DNA of 64,000 nucleotides from Flavobacterium johnsoniae (lineage in GTDB: Bacteria; Bacteroidota; Bacteroidia; Flavobacteriales; Flavobacteriaceae), in the NCBI RefSeq assembly GCF_001879205.1, contig NZ_MLFK01000009.1:496001-560000 (forward strand). Direction: 5' to 3'. The position numbers and the translations under genes were made by a program. Shown piece after piece: positions 34,069-41,899 of the stretch (position 1 is its first letter; every line of letters begins with the position of its first letter). Below the pieces are notes generated by a model. That model saw nothing but the letters and a program-made list of their open reading frames with translations. It did not search any database and was not told the origin of the DNA.

Positions 34069-34827
34069 ATGACAAACGACGAAATTCAATACAAAAAAAA
34101 TCTGCCGGACAAAGCAATTGCTGATTTTGTAGAATGTTTTTGGATGGTTGAAAATACGACAGGAATAGAAAAAGAAGTTGTTGTAATGCCTGATGCTAAT
34201 TTTGATTTGGTATTTTCTAAAGATGGAAATGAACCGTTTCAGATTTATCTCCTGGGACTGGGGACTTTGTATGATAAAAGAAAAATAGACATCGATACTA
34301 AGATGTTTTTTATCAGTTTCAAACTCATTGCGGCCGAATATTTGTTTCATCAATCTATCGCCCATCTTTTAAATGAATTTCAATTACTTCCTGATGACTT
34401 TTGGGGTTTTAAAGAATCAGATATTAATGATTTTGATGCTTTTTGCATTAAAGCTTCTCAAATTATAAAACAATTTATTCCTAATACAATTGACCCTCGC
34501 AAACAAAAACTATTTGAGTTGATCTATGCTTCAAATGGGGAAATGACAATCAAAGAGTTCTCTGAAAAAACATTTTGGACAAGCAGGCAGATAAACCGTT
34601 ATTTTACCAGATATTTTGGAATTTCATTAAAAGTCTATTGTGGTTTTTTACGGTTTCGGGTTTCTTTCGAGCAGATTAAAAAAGGGAAGCTTTTTCCTGA
34701 ATTAAATTTTTCTGATCAGGCTCATTTTAGCAGAGAAGTGAAAAAACTATCCGGTGTAAATCCGCGCGAATTGCACCAAAATAAAAACGACCGATTTATT
34801 CAAGTTTCCGCCATAAACGACAAGTAA
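34069..34827 (+). CDS. AraC-family transcriptional regulator C
   Basis: I chose the ATG at 34069 (252 residues); a TTG eight codons upstream is less likely. The protein is a paralogue of regulator B at 30888: the N-terminal half reads IADFVECFWMVENTTG near 16-31 and the C-terminal half IKEFSEKTFWTSRQINRYFTRYFGISLKVY, broken here to stay short, near 151-180. Two helix-turn-helix units and an EVKKLSGVNPREL tail are present. It ends just before the Tet(X)-like copy 3 gene, whose promoter box starts in its stop codon, so it probably regulates that gene. Confidence 0.88.
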   Translation: MTNDEIQYKKNLPDKAIADFVECFWMVENTTGIEKEVVVMPDANFDLVFSKDGNEPFQIYLLGLGTLYDKRKIDIDTKMFFISFKLIAAEYLFHQSIAHLLNEFQLLPDDFWGFKESDINDFDAFCIKASQIIKQFIPNTIDPRKQKLFELIYASNGEMTIKEFSEKTFWTSRQINRYFTRYFGISLKVYCGFLRFRVSFEQIKKGKLFPELNFSDQAHFSREVKKLSGVNPRELHQNKNDRFIQVSAINDK

Positions 34828-34832
34828 TTTTG
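34825..34832 (+). promoter_or_regulatory. -7 box of Tet(X)-like copy 3
   Basis: TAATTTTG starts at the stop codon of the AraC gene and lies 26 bp before the ATG at 34859, so copy 3 may be transcribed separately from its regulator. Confidence 0.5.
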
Positions 34833-34858
34833 TGCTGTAAATATTAAATACAGCAATT

Positions 34859-36028
34859 ATGTTATTACAAAATAAAAAAACAGCCATTATAGGCGGCGGA
34901 CCTGTAGGCTTAACAACAGCAAGACTTTTACAGCAAAAAGGCATAGATGTAACCGTTTACGAATGGGATAAAAATGCCAGTTCAAGAATTTCCGGTGGTA
35001 CACTTGACATTCATAAAGGCAGCGGACAGCTCGCTTTGGAAGAAGCTGGTTTATTAGAAATCTACTATCAGTATGCAAGACCAACAGGAGAAAGAAGCCT
35101 TGACATTAATGCTGAAATTCTGGAGGAAAATATGCCAGCAGAAGAAACCAAATTTGATCGCCCTGAAATTGATCGAAATGATTTGAGAAAAATAGTATTA
35201 GACAGCTTGAATAAAGATACCGTGGTTTGGGACAGCAAACTGACTAAAATTGAAAAGACCGGCAATCAATATCGCTTACAATTTAAAAATGGAAATTCGG
35301 CTTTTGCTGATTTTGTAATTATTGCCAATGGCGGAAAAAGCAAAGCCAGAAATTTGGTTACTTCTATTAAGCCTCAATACACAGGAACCTACATTATACA
35401 AGGTGAAGTTTTAAATCCTGAGATTAATTGTCCTTTGTTTAAGAAACTATCGGGAGAAGAAAATACAATGGCACTTGCAGAAAGAAAAATGCTTTTTTGC
35501 CAGGTTAAATCGAATGGCGCCCTCAATTACTATTTGTCTTTCAAAACAGAGGAAAACTGGATTGAGAAAGAAGAAATGGATTTTTCAAATAAACAAAAAG
35601 TACTTCATTATTTAGACAAACTATTTGTAAACTGGAATCCTGTATACAAGGAATTATTTCATGCTACCGATAATTTTGTTGGTTTGCCCATGCGCAGAAT
35701 GTTTTTAGATGAACCCTGGAAAACGCAGAGCGATATCACACTAGTAGGTGATGCAGCTCATGTTATGCCCCCATTTGCGGGGATTGGTGTAAATATTGGG
35801 CTGCTGGATGCGTTGTATCTAACTAAAAATCTAACTGAAGGAGATTTTCCTGATCTCTTATCGGCGGTTAAAGATTACGAGCGAAAAATGATAATTTACG
35901 CAGGAGAAGCACAAGAACAGACACACTTGGCTGAAGAAAGCATACATTCTGATAAAAGTTTTGAAGAAAACAGAAAAGCCAAAGAAGAATGGGATAAAAA
36001 AATTCTGGAACCAAAGAAAATAAAATAA
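34859..36028 (+). CDS. Tet(X)-like FAD monooxygenase, copy 3
   Basis: This 389-residue flavoprotein has the full class A FAD-monooxygenase motif set: IIGGGPVGLTTARLLQQKG at residues 10-28, GGTLDIHKGSGQLALEEAGL near 46-65, RPEIDRNDLRKI near 101-112, and LVGDAAHVMPPFAGIGVNIGL near 297. Aligned to Tet(X), Q192 is kept as Q181, R213 is N202 and H234 is N223, so the pocket differs from Tet(X) and from copies 1 and 2. Residues 360-389 form an extra charged tail rich in Lys and Glu, absent from copy 2. An AraC paralogue precedes it and a hairpin terminator follows. Confidence 0.88.
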   Translation: MLLQNKKTAIIGGGPVGLTTARLLQQKGIDVTVYEWDKNASSRISGGTLDIHKGSGQLALEEAGLLEIYYQYARPTGERSLDINAEILEENMPAEETKFDRPEIDRNDLRKIVLDSLNKDTVVWDSKLTKIEKTGNQYRLQFKNGNSAFADFVIIANGGKSKARNLVTSIKPQYTGTYIIQGEVLNPEINCPLFKKLSGEENTMALAERKMLFCQVKSNGALNYYLSFKTEENWIEKEEMDFSNKQKVLHYLDKLFVNWNPVYKELFHATDNFVGLPMRRMFLDEPWKTQSDITLVGDAAHVMPPFAGIGVNIGLLDALYLTKNLTEGDFPDLLSAVKDYERKMIIYAGEAQEQTHLAEESIHSDKSFEENRKAKEEWDKKILEPKKIK

Positions 36029-36035
36029 TCAAAAC

Positions 36036-36067
36036 AAAAGCTCCATTAATCGTAATGGAGCTTTGTT
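36036..36067. terminator. Terminator between convergent genes
   Basis: A 12-bp perfect stem (AAAGCTCCATTA at 36037-36048, partner at 36053-36064) with loop ATCG. T runs on either side are modest, so it may act in both directions for the Tet(X)-like copy 3 and the ketopantoate-reductase-like gene. Confidence 0.65.
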
Positions 36068-36070
36068 AAA

Positions 36071-37036
36071 TTAGTTTCTGGATATTTCTGACTTAATCTT
36101 AACCAATTCACCAAGCAGGGAATTAAGCGGAACATTTATACTGCCTTTTAAAACGGCTGCTTTGGCAATCGCTAAATTCATTGTTTCAATTTCTGTTTCT
36201 CTTTTATTTAAGATGTCTTGGTAGGTTGAAATTTTTTGCCCGTCAGACATTTTACTTATTGAAAGTATATTTTCTAATACAACTTCCATAGTTAAGCCAA
36301 TACCATACGCTTCTGCCGCTATTAGACATTCTGCAATTACTTTTTTGGCAATTTCTAATGCTTCTTTATTGCGATGAAAAATTCCGTTATCTGTTTCCAG
36401 TAAAGGACATATCGAATTAAAAACACAATTGCTTATTACTTTTTTCCAAATAAGAGTTTGTATATCATGTTCTATTCGAAATGAAAAAACATCCGTATCA
36501 AGTATATTTACAATAGTTTCCTGAACTTTGTCCGAACCTTTGATAATACCTATTGGTGATGGTGCTACTAACTTAAATCGTACTTTATTGTCTTCTAATG
36601 ATTCACTGGTAGCCAATAAAACGCATCTGTACAGTTCATTAAAGCCTTTGTCAATAAAACTGTTTTCAATATGCAGCCCGTTTTGCAGAAATACTATTGG
36701 GGAATTTCCGGTTTTATTTTGCAATTTATCCGCCAGTACCGCATTTCCAAAAGATTTGTTGGTGAGCAGTATTATTCCATTCAGACTTTCATAATTAGAC
36801 AGGGAGTCAATCAGGACTTCGGCTTCTAAAATTTCATCTGCAATTAGAACCTTAATATTTTCAGTACTTGCTGGTTGATTGTCAATACTTCCGCGAATAA
36901 TTACTGCATTTCTTCCATTCAAAACTAAAGATACTGCCAAAGCTTTTGCAATTACCCCGTTACCAATAATAAATATTGGATAATCGTAGAAGTTGCTTTC
37001 GGTAGTATTAGTCAGATCTGTTTGTTTTGGTTCCAT
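36071..37036 (-). CDS. Ketopantoate-reductase-like (ApbA/PanE family) protein
   Basis: This 321-residue NADPH-dependent reductase has the ApbA/PanE fold: an N-terminal Rossmann motif IIGNGVIAKALAVSLVLNGR near residues 22-41, a middle with SNYESLNGIILLTNKSFGN, and the all-helical C-terminal domain with the Lys motif IWKKVISNCVFNSICPLL near 197-214. Ketopantoate reductase makes pantoate for CoA, but PanE-like proteins also act on other 2-oxo compounds. About 20 residues precede the usual start, so an internal start is possible, though the first ATG is kept. No other CoA gene is near, so a biosynthetic role is unproven. Confidence 0.75.
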   Translation of the reverse strand: MEPKQTDLTNTTESNFYDYPIFIIGNGVIAKALAVSLVLNGRNAVIIRGSIDNQPASTENIKVLIADEILEAEVLIDSLSNYESLNGIILLTNKSFGNAVLADKLQNKTGNSPIVFLQNGLHIENSFIDKGFNELYRCVLLATSESLEDNKVRFKLVAPSPIGIIKGSDKVQETIVNILDTDVFSFRIEHDIQTLIWKKVISNCVFNSICPLLETDNGIFHRNKEALEIAKKVIAECLIAAEAYGIGLTMEVVLENILSISKMSDGQKISTYQDILNKRETEIETMNLAIAKAAVLKGSINVPLNSLLGELVKIKSEISRN

Positions 37037-37209
37037 TTTATTGTAAATTTTCTTTTTTAATTTTTTTCACATAGTGGTGTCTTTAAAATACAAGCGTTCC
37101 ATAGATCACGACTAAGCATACTAAAGCAAACATAACTAATTCAAAATAAAAATTAGAGATACAAAAATGGATAAATTACAGGTACAGATAAAGCGAGAAA
37201 GCTATTGAA

Positions 37210-37605
37210 TTACATTCCGGGCCAATATAAAAAATTGAATTTATGACCATCAGGATCAGCAAATCCAAAGGTATAGCCTGCTTCAAAATTCTCAGGTTCA
37301 GAAAAAATAGTGCCGCCTGCTACTTTTACTTTTTCCAGCCACTGATCTACCTCTTCTCTGCTCGCTGCAGATAACGAAAAAATAATTTCGTTTTCGGTTT
37401 TAGCATCAGCTGATGGACCTTTTAGCGCCCATTCAAATCTTTTGGGCACGAAAAAATTAATAATAAAATTATTTTCTGCAAAAGAGATGCTTACTAGTTC
37501 TTCTGTTTCTTTTCCGTTCTGTTTAAAACCCAACTCATTATAAAATTGAATTGTTCTTTGCAAATCATGCGAAACCAAGTTTGCCCATATCATTTTAGTT
37601 TTCAT
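37210..37605 (-). CDS. VOC-family protein
   Basis: This 131-residue VOC protein opens with MIWANLVSHDLQRTIQFYNELGFKQNG and ends with FADPDGHKFNFLYWPG, both standard for single-module glyoxalase-fold proteins. A His in DPDGHKF (about residue 120) lies where other families place a metal ligand. It is alone, on the minus strand, 174 bp before the ketopantoate-reductase-like gene and 97 bp after the NAD(P)H oxidoreductase gene. It adds to the several VOC proteins in this part of the window, fitting a detoxification theme. The substrate is unknown. Confidence 0.82.
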   Translation of the reverse strand: MKTKMIWANLVSHDLQRTIQFYNELGFKQNGKETEELVSISFAENNFIINFFVPKRFEWALKGPSADAKTENEIIFSLSAASREEVDQWLEKVKVAGGTIFSEPENFEAGYTFGFADPDGHKFNFLYWPGM

Positions 37606-37701
37606 AAACTGTAGTTTTAAAATTGATTATAACTAAGTTAACGATTTAATTTTGAACTTCTTGTGAACACTATTTTTATGTTTTTTTTCGACTTATAAAG
37701 A

Positions 37702-38232
37702 TTACAGCGAATTTAAAAAGTTTAGATAGAGCGGGATACTCTTTTGGATCCATTCATCAGAGGAATTCTGTTCTATTCCGTAATAAGCAAAAAGAGGTTT
37801 ATAATTTGATTTTATGTACTCAAAAGTAACTTCAAAAGGACGGGTTAATTCTTCCAGAGTATACTTATATTTCCCGGATTCTTGATAGTCGCTTTCGTCT
37901 ATTCCTACCGAAATGACCAATGCAACTTTCTTTCCCGACATCTTGTAATTGCTTTTGCTTCCGTAAGCCCAGCCGTAAGTTAAAACCTGATCAAGCCATT
38001 TTTTAAATAAAGGCGGAGAGTTAAACCAATAAAACGGAAACTGAAAAACAATTTTATCATGTTCTTCCAGTAATTTTTGTTCTGCCTGAATGTCAATTTT
38101 TTCATCGGGATATAATTTGTGTAATTCGTGAATTGTAAAATTTTCAGGATATTGATTAAGTTCTTCGATCCATCTTTTATTAATTACAGACTCCTCAATG
38201 TTGGGATGTATTACAATTACTAATGTTTTCAT
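37702..38232 (-). CDS. NAD(P)H oxidoreductase (NQO1/MdaB/KefF-like)
   Basis: This 176-residue flavodoxin-fold enzyme matches the NAD(P)H:quinone reductase group. It starts with MKTLVIVIHPNIEESVINKRW, has FQFPFYWFNSPPLFKKWLDQV near 86-106, the FMN-contacting loop, and SKNYKMSGKKVALVISVG-like segment near 120-133. These enzymes reduce quinones or nitro compounds with two electrons from NAD(P)H. It is divergent from the HxlR-family gene with overlapping promoters, and that regulator probably controls it. This pairing is common in bacteria facing electrophile stress. Confidence 0.87.
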   Translation of the reverse strand: MKTLVIVIHPNIEESVINKRWIEELNQYPENFTIHELHKLYPDEKIDIQAEQKLLEEHDKIVFQFPFYWFNSPPLFKKWLDQVLTYGWAYGSKSNYKMSGKKVALVISVGIDESDYQESGKYKYTLEELTRPFEVTFEYIKSNYKPLFAYYGIEQNSSDEWIQKSIPLYLNFLNSL

Positions 38233-38260
38233 CTTCTGTAAATTTTATATTATTTGAGTG

Positions 38261-38303
38261 CGAAGATAATTTGAATACATTAATTTTGTAGGTTAGCAGC
38301 TAA
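38261..38303. promoter_or_regulatory. Overlapping divergent promoters of the NAD(P)H oxidoreductase and hxlR-type genes
   Basis: On the minus strand TATCTTCG (38261-38268) is one base off TAnnTTTG; on the plus strand TAATTTTG (38281-38288) is exact and 43 bp before the HxlR ATG. Just after it TTAGC-A-GCTAA (38293-38303) is a small palindrome that could be an HxlR operator. Confidence 0.5.
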
Positions 38304-38331
38304 TTGTATGGTACTATAAAAAAGGTAAGTA

Positions 38332-38703
38332 ATGTCTAAAATAAAGGAAACTTCGACCAATTTTGCTAATAAACAAGCCTTGTCAAATGAGTGTTTAGAA
38401 GTTTATGCATCGAATATTATGGGCGGTCAATGGTCTTTGGCTATTTGCTGTTATTTAATAAATGGAAAATTACGTTTTGGAGAATTAAAAAAATGTATGC
38501 CAGCTATAACAGAACGAATGCTTACGCTGCAGCTTCGGAAATTGGAAGAAAACAAAATAATCAGCCGTAAAGTATATGCCGAAGTACCGCCAAGAGTGGA
38601 ATATGAACTAACCGAAATTGGCTATGAGTTAAAAAATATTATTGAGGAGCTTGAAAAATGGGGAAAGAAACACAGGGAATTAAATAACCGGATTTCGATT
38701 TAG
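38332..38703 (+). CDS. HxlR-family winged-helix regulator
   Basis: This 123-residue regulator has the HxlR winged-helix: the Cys near residue 22 (NECLEVYASNIMGGQWSLAI) is the redox- or aldehyde-sensing position in several family members. The DNA-binding part follows, with RFGELKKCMPAITERMLTLQLRKLEEN split across residues 45-71 and a YELTEIGYELKNIIEELEKWGKKH tail. It is divergent from the NAD(P)H oxidoreductase gene with a 99-bp shared promoter region. A role as repressor or activator of that gene is inferred. Confidence 0.88.
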   Translation: MSKIKETSTNFANKQALSNECLEVYASNIMGGQWSLAICCYLINGKLRFGELKKCMPAITERMLTLQLRKLEENKIISRKVYAEVPPRVEYELTEIGYELKNIIEELEKWGKKHRELNNRISI

Positions 38704-38729
38704 AGTAAATAAGCCTAAAAAGACTGCTG

Positions 38730-39524
38730 TTAGTTACCGTTTTTCTCGTAGTTGTCGAGTACTTCTTTGCTTATATATTCTTCGACTTTATTTTTTGATA
38801 ACAACCCAATTAATCGATGATCTGAATCTAATACGGGAAGTTTTTTATCTTCAGGAGTTTCAATCTTTTTGGTGTTACCTAGTAGTTTTCGATAAGCATC
38901 CAGTAAACTGTCACTTTTACTAACAAATGCAGTTATAGCTCCAGGAAAATTTGAATCAAGAATTCCCTCATCAATTTGATTAATAAAACCTTTTATTGTA
39001 ATAAAATTTAGATCAAAATTACTTTTAAAATGACTGATTGGAATTAAAAACTGAAATTTATATTCGGCATCAATTATTTCCACATATTTTAGATTGTGTA
39101 AGCGTCGAAAATATTCTTTAACAAACGTTTCCTCGTAATATCCTTTACGATTGAAAATAAAACGAATCCCTGAAATATTCCTCACCTCTGCTTCACTTAA
39201 CTTCTCAAGATCACTGATAGCTTTTTTATCTATTTTGTGTGTATCTACAATTGTGTTTTCTGTAATTGAAGAAATCAAATTATCTGGTAATTCTTTATTT
39301 AATGACGCTTCTATCTCAAGACCTAAACCTTTAAAATTCTTAATATATCCACCCAAAAAAAGCCCAATTATAATAGGTATTCCTGAAACAAAAATCCATT
39401 TTTCTTCTAATTCCAGTCCTGAGAAATCAAGATATTTTAATGTTATAAAAATCACTAAAAATAAAATCGATATCAGAGAAAATACGCCAAGTATTTTATG
39501 TCTTTTGTTTATTTTTATTTCCAT
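38730..39524 (-). CDS. Membrane-anchored protein with CBS-like C-terminal segment
   Basis: This 264-residue protein has two N-terminal membrane segments (about residues 10-30 and 43-60) followed by a cytoplasmic part. The C-terminal 60 residues look like a CBS-type half: SKSDSLLDAYRKLLGN, then KKLPVLDSDHRLIGLLSKNKVEEY. The middle (about 90-190) is unassigned. CBS domains bind adenine nucleotides and regulate enzymes or channels; only one or one-and-a-half repeats seem present here. It is a single gene converging with the HxlR gene. I do not recognise the family. Confidence 0.65.
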   Translation of the reverse strand: MEIKINKRHKILGVFSLISILFLVIFITLKYLDFSGLELEEKWIFVSGIPIIIGLFLGGYIKNFKGLGLEIEASLNKELPDNLISSITENTIVDTHKIDKKAISDLEKLSEAEVRNISGIRFIFNRKGYYEETFVKEYFRRLHNLKYVEIIDAEYKFQFLIPISHFKSNFDLNFITIKGFINQIDEGILDSNFPGAITAFVSKSDSLLDAYRKLLGNTKKIETPEDKKLPVLDSDHRLIGLLSKNKVEEYISKEVLDNYEKNGN

Positions 39525-39728
39525 CTTAATCTTGATTAAAATTGTAGATAACTTACTATTAAATAAACAAGTAAGTTTTGCAATATTACATTAAAAATCA
39601 ATACTATAATTGTGGTTTCCCGTAAATTGCGATTTATTTTTTAAGAATTGCAGAAGTTTACTTTTTTAATTGGATGTTCTGTTTTTTTGATTTAATATTG
39701 ATTTTTATAACTACTTAAAATCATCATT

Positions 39729-41480
39729 TTGCAAAAAGTCTACAAAGGGTTTCTTGTTATTTTAATCAATGTCGTTTTTATCAATTTCTCTTTCGGGCAA
39801 AAGCAATCAAAGAATGCTTATAATCAAACTGATTTTGATAAAAACAAAATATTCAATGAAGTATATAGTTTCTGGGATAAAAATCAAAGTAATTGGTTTA
39901 GTGTTTCAAAAGATTCGATAACATCACCTTGCTTTGTAGATGCGAGAAAATATAAAGGTATTAATAATTATGGAGTAACTTTTCGCAGTAAAACATATAG
40001 AAATTTTCATTTTATAGAAAACCTATCCATGTGTTTTTTAAAAGTTGAAATCTCGAAATGTACTTATAATGCAAATAACAATATCGTAGATATTGAAGGC
40101 TTTGTGAGTGGAAATAATGATTGGGGAAGCAATGTATTTATTAAAACTAAAAAAGAGAAAAAATATATTGAGATCTTTTTGGGCGAAAAGACAGATACAT
40201 CGAGAATTTGTTATTTGGGACGAACTGTAAATAAAGATTCTGTAGATGTAAAAATCAATAACAAAGAAACGAATGAGTTTACTGCCCTCGATACATTTCC
40301 GGCATTTTATTTTAAAAAATACGCTTATTCTAAAATATTAATGGCAGAAAAACAGCCTTTTAAAATAAGCGGTAAGGTTAGTAAAAATACGCTGCTTGCC
40401 TTTGGTTCAAGTTATTCTGAAATATTTGATATAGGCGCCATGATTTATAACCCTGAAAAAAATAATCGCAGCAAAATAATAAAAAGGGAAAACTACGATT
40501 GTGTTCCGTTAATTACATCGAATAAATTAGTAGCTGATATTAAAAAAGAAGAAGCAGAAAAAAAAGAAATTACGTATTACACTTATACCAAAAATGCCGA
40601 AAACTATATTCTGAGCAGGCAGTTTGGTAAGGCAAAGGACGAATACAATCTTTTAGCACAAAAGTATCCGGTTCTTTTTGCAAGAGATATTCATAATGCA
40701 GTGCGCTGTGCGATTTTATCAAGAGATTTAAAAGCAGCTTTTTCGTGGAGTGAAAAATTGGCTTATAAAGGCATTGATCTCCCATATTTTAATGCTAAGA
40801 TTTTTAACGGTCTGCGAAAAAATGTAGAATGGAAAAACTTTAGCATTAAATATGACTCGATATCTAAAGCAGCAAAAGCAAAGTGGAATCTACCCTTAAA
40901 AAAAGAATTAGATAACTTGCTTAATGAAGATCAGGCTGAGTATGGGCTGGAAAAACGAAAAAGCCAGAAAGTTTTATATGAAACTACAGAAAGGGTAACC
41001 GATAAATTGATTGATTTACTCAAAAGAGAAGGATTTCCGTCTGAGGAAAAAATAGGCAGTCTCGTAATTAAAGATACGGTATTAATATCTTTTCCTGATT
41101 TTAATGTTTTAATCCTGCATGCGATACAAAAAGAACCAAAAAATCTTAAAGCTTTAAACGAACTATTGGATAAAAGCGGCAATAATTTGGAGTACGATCA
41201 AAAAAGAAACTTTAATAATACCATTGGATATGGTTCTTGTTTTCGAATTTATAAAGGCAATTTATACAACTCCAAAGCATGTTCTCAAAATAACAGCTTA
41301 GAGGTTAGAAAAATAAGTTTTAAATTTAATAACCCTAATGGTTTTATTATGGATTATGGTAATTATGTGATTGAGGCAAATGATTCTAAAGATCCAAAAG
41401 CAGTGGACGACTATTATAGAGACAATTATATTTTAGTTATGAAACTAACAGACGACTGGGAGTTTTATGAAAAATATTAG
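39729..41480 (+). CDS. Large exported protein of unknown function with TPR-like helices
   Basis: This 583-residue protein has an apparent signal peptide (hydrophobic core about 8-20, likely cleavage after SFG). No in-frame ATG precedes it, and a TTG at 39729 is the best start because later starts would lose the signal. The first half (about 25-260) is beta-rich and unassigned; around 290-370 are helical pairs like AENYILSRQFGKAKDEYNLLAQKYP, resembling TPR units. The remainder is mixed. It is probably periplasmic. No catalytic motif was found. It lies upstream of tRNA-Val, with a terminator between. The function is unknown. Confidence 0.65.
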   Translation: MQKVYKGFLVILINVVFINFSFGQKQSKNAYNQTDFDKNKIFNEVYSFWDKNQSNWFSVSKDSITSPCFVDARKYKGINNYGVTFRSKTYRNFHFIENLSMCFLKVEISKCTYNANNNIVDIEGFVSGNNDWGSNVFIKTKKEKKYIEIFLGEKTDTSRICYLGRTVNKDSVDVKINNKETNEFTALDTFPAFYFKKYAYSKILMAEKQPFKISGKVSKNTLLAFGSSYSEIFDIGAMIYNPEKNNRSKIIKRENYDCVPLITSNKLVADIKKEEAEKKEITYYTYTKNAENYILSRQFGKAKDEYNLLAQKYPVLFARDIHNAVRCAILSRDLKAAFSWSEKLAYKGIDLPYFNAKIFNGLRKNVEWKNFSIKYDSISKAAKAKWNLPLKKELDNLLNEDQAEYGLEKRKSQKVLYETTERVTDKLIDLLKREGFPSEEKIGSLVIKDTVLISFPDFNVLILHAIQKEPKNLKALNELLDKSGNNLEYDQKRNFNNTIGYGSCFRIYKGNLYNSKACSQNNSLEVRKISFKFNNPNGFIMDYGNYVIEANDSKDPKAVDDYYRDNYILVMKLTDDWEFYEKY

Positions 41481-41513
41481 TGCTGGTAAATCTGATATAT
41501 AGAATGTTATAAA

Positions 41514-41553
41514 GCAAAAAACTCCAATATCAAATGACTTTGGAGTTTTTTAA
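41514..41553. terminator. Terminator between the TPR-like gene and tRNA-Val
   Basis: AAAAAACTCCAA (41516-41527) pairs with TTGGAGTTTTTT (41540-41551), with T runs on both strands. It ends the exported-protein gene and the converging tRNA. Confidence 0.85.
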
Positions 41554-41555
41554 TT

Positions 41556-41633
41556 TGGTGGGCGATGAGGGGTTCGAACCCCCGACCCCCTCGGTGTAAA
41601 CGAGGTGCTCTGAACCAGCTGAGCTAATCGCCC
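41556..41633 (-). tRNA. tRNA-Val (TAC)
   Basis: The minus strand folds into a cloverleaf: acceptor GGGCGAT pairs with ATCGCCC, discriminator A, encoded CCA (41556-41558). The anticodon loop TTTACAC is closed by CCTCG/CGAGG and gives anticodon TAC (41596-41598). The T arm has GGGGGTTCGAACCCC. It is 78 bases with CCA. Its promoter is a perfect consensus, and a terminator follows. Confidence 0.97.
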
Positions 41634-41671
41634 TATTTTACTAGGTTGCTATCATTTCGTGATTGCGAGTG

Positions 41672-41701
41672 CAAATATACAGCTAGATTTTGTATTTGCA
41701 A
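41672..41701 (-). promoter_or_regulatory. Promoter of tRNA-Val
   Basis: On the minus strand TTG (41699-41701), a 19-bp spacer and TATATTTG (41672-41679) match the Bacteroidetes consensus. It lies 38 bp before the tRNA 5' end. Confidence 0.75.
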
Positions 41702-41845
41702 GCATATTTAGAAAAAAGATTAAATATTTTTTTATCTTTTTATTTACTCTTCTATTTTTCAGCTTCTTAAAAAACGAAGAAAAAGCATTCTTTTCTTATA
41801 ATTTAGTTAAAAAACAAAATCCGGATCTCTAATTCTTCATATTGC

Positions 41846-41876
41846 TTTGTATTGATTTGCCAGAGTCATACATTTG
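41846..41876 (+). promoter_or_regulatory. Promoter of the ABC exporter gene
   Basis: TTTG (41846-41849), 19 bp, TACATTTG (41869-41876): an exact consensus promoter 23 bp before the ATG at 41900. Confidence 0.75.
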
Positions 41877-41899
41877 CATACCTAAAATAGTATACTCTA

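Noticed and set aside
41556-41700. tRNA-Val as an integration site
   Set aside because: No integrase gene and no duplicated tRNA 3' end were seen nearby.
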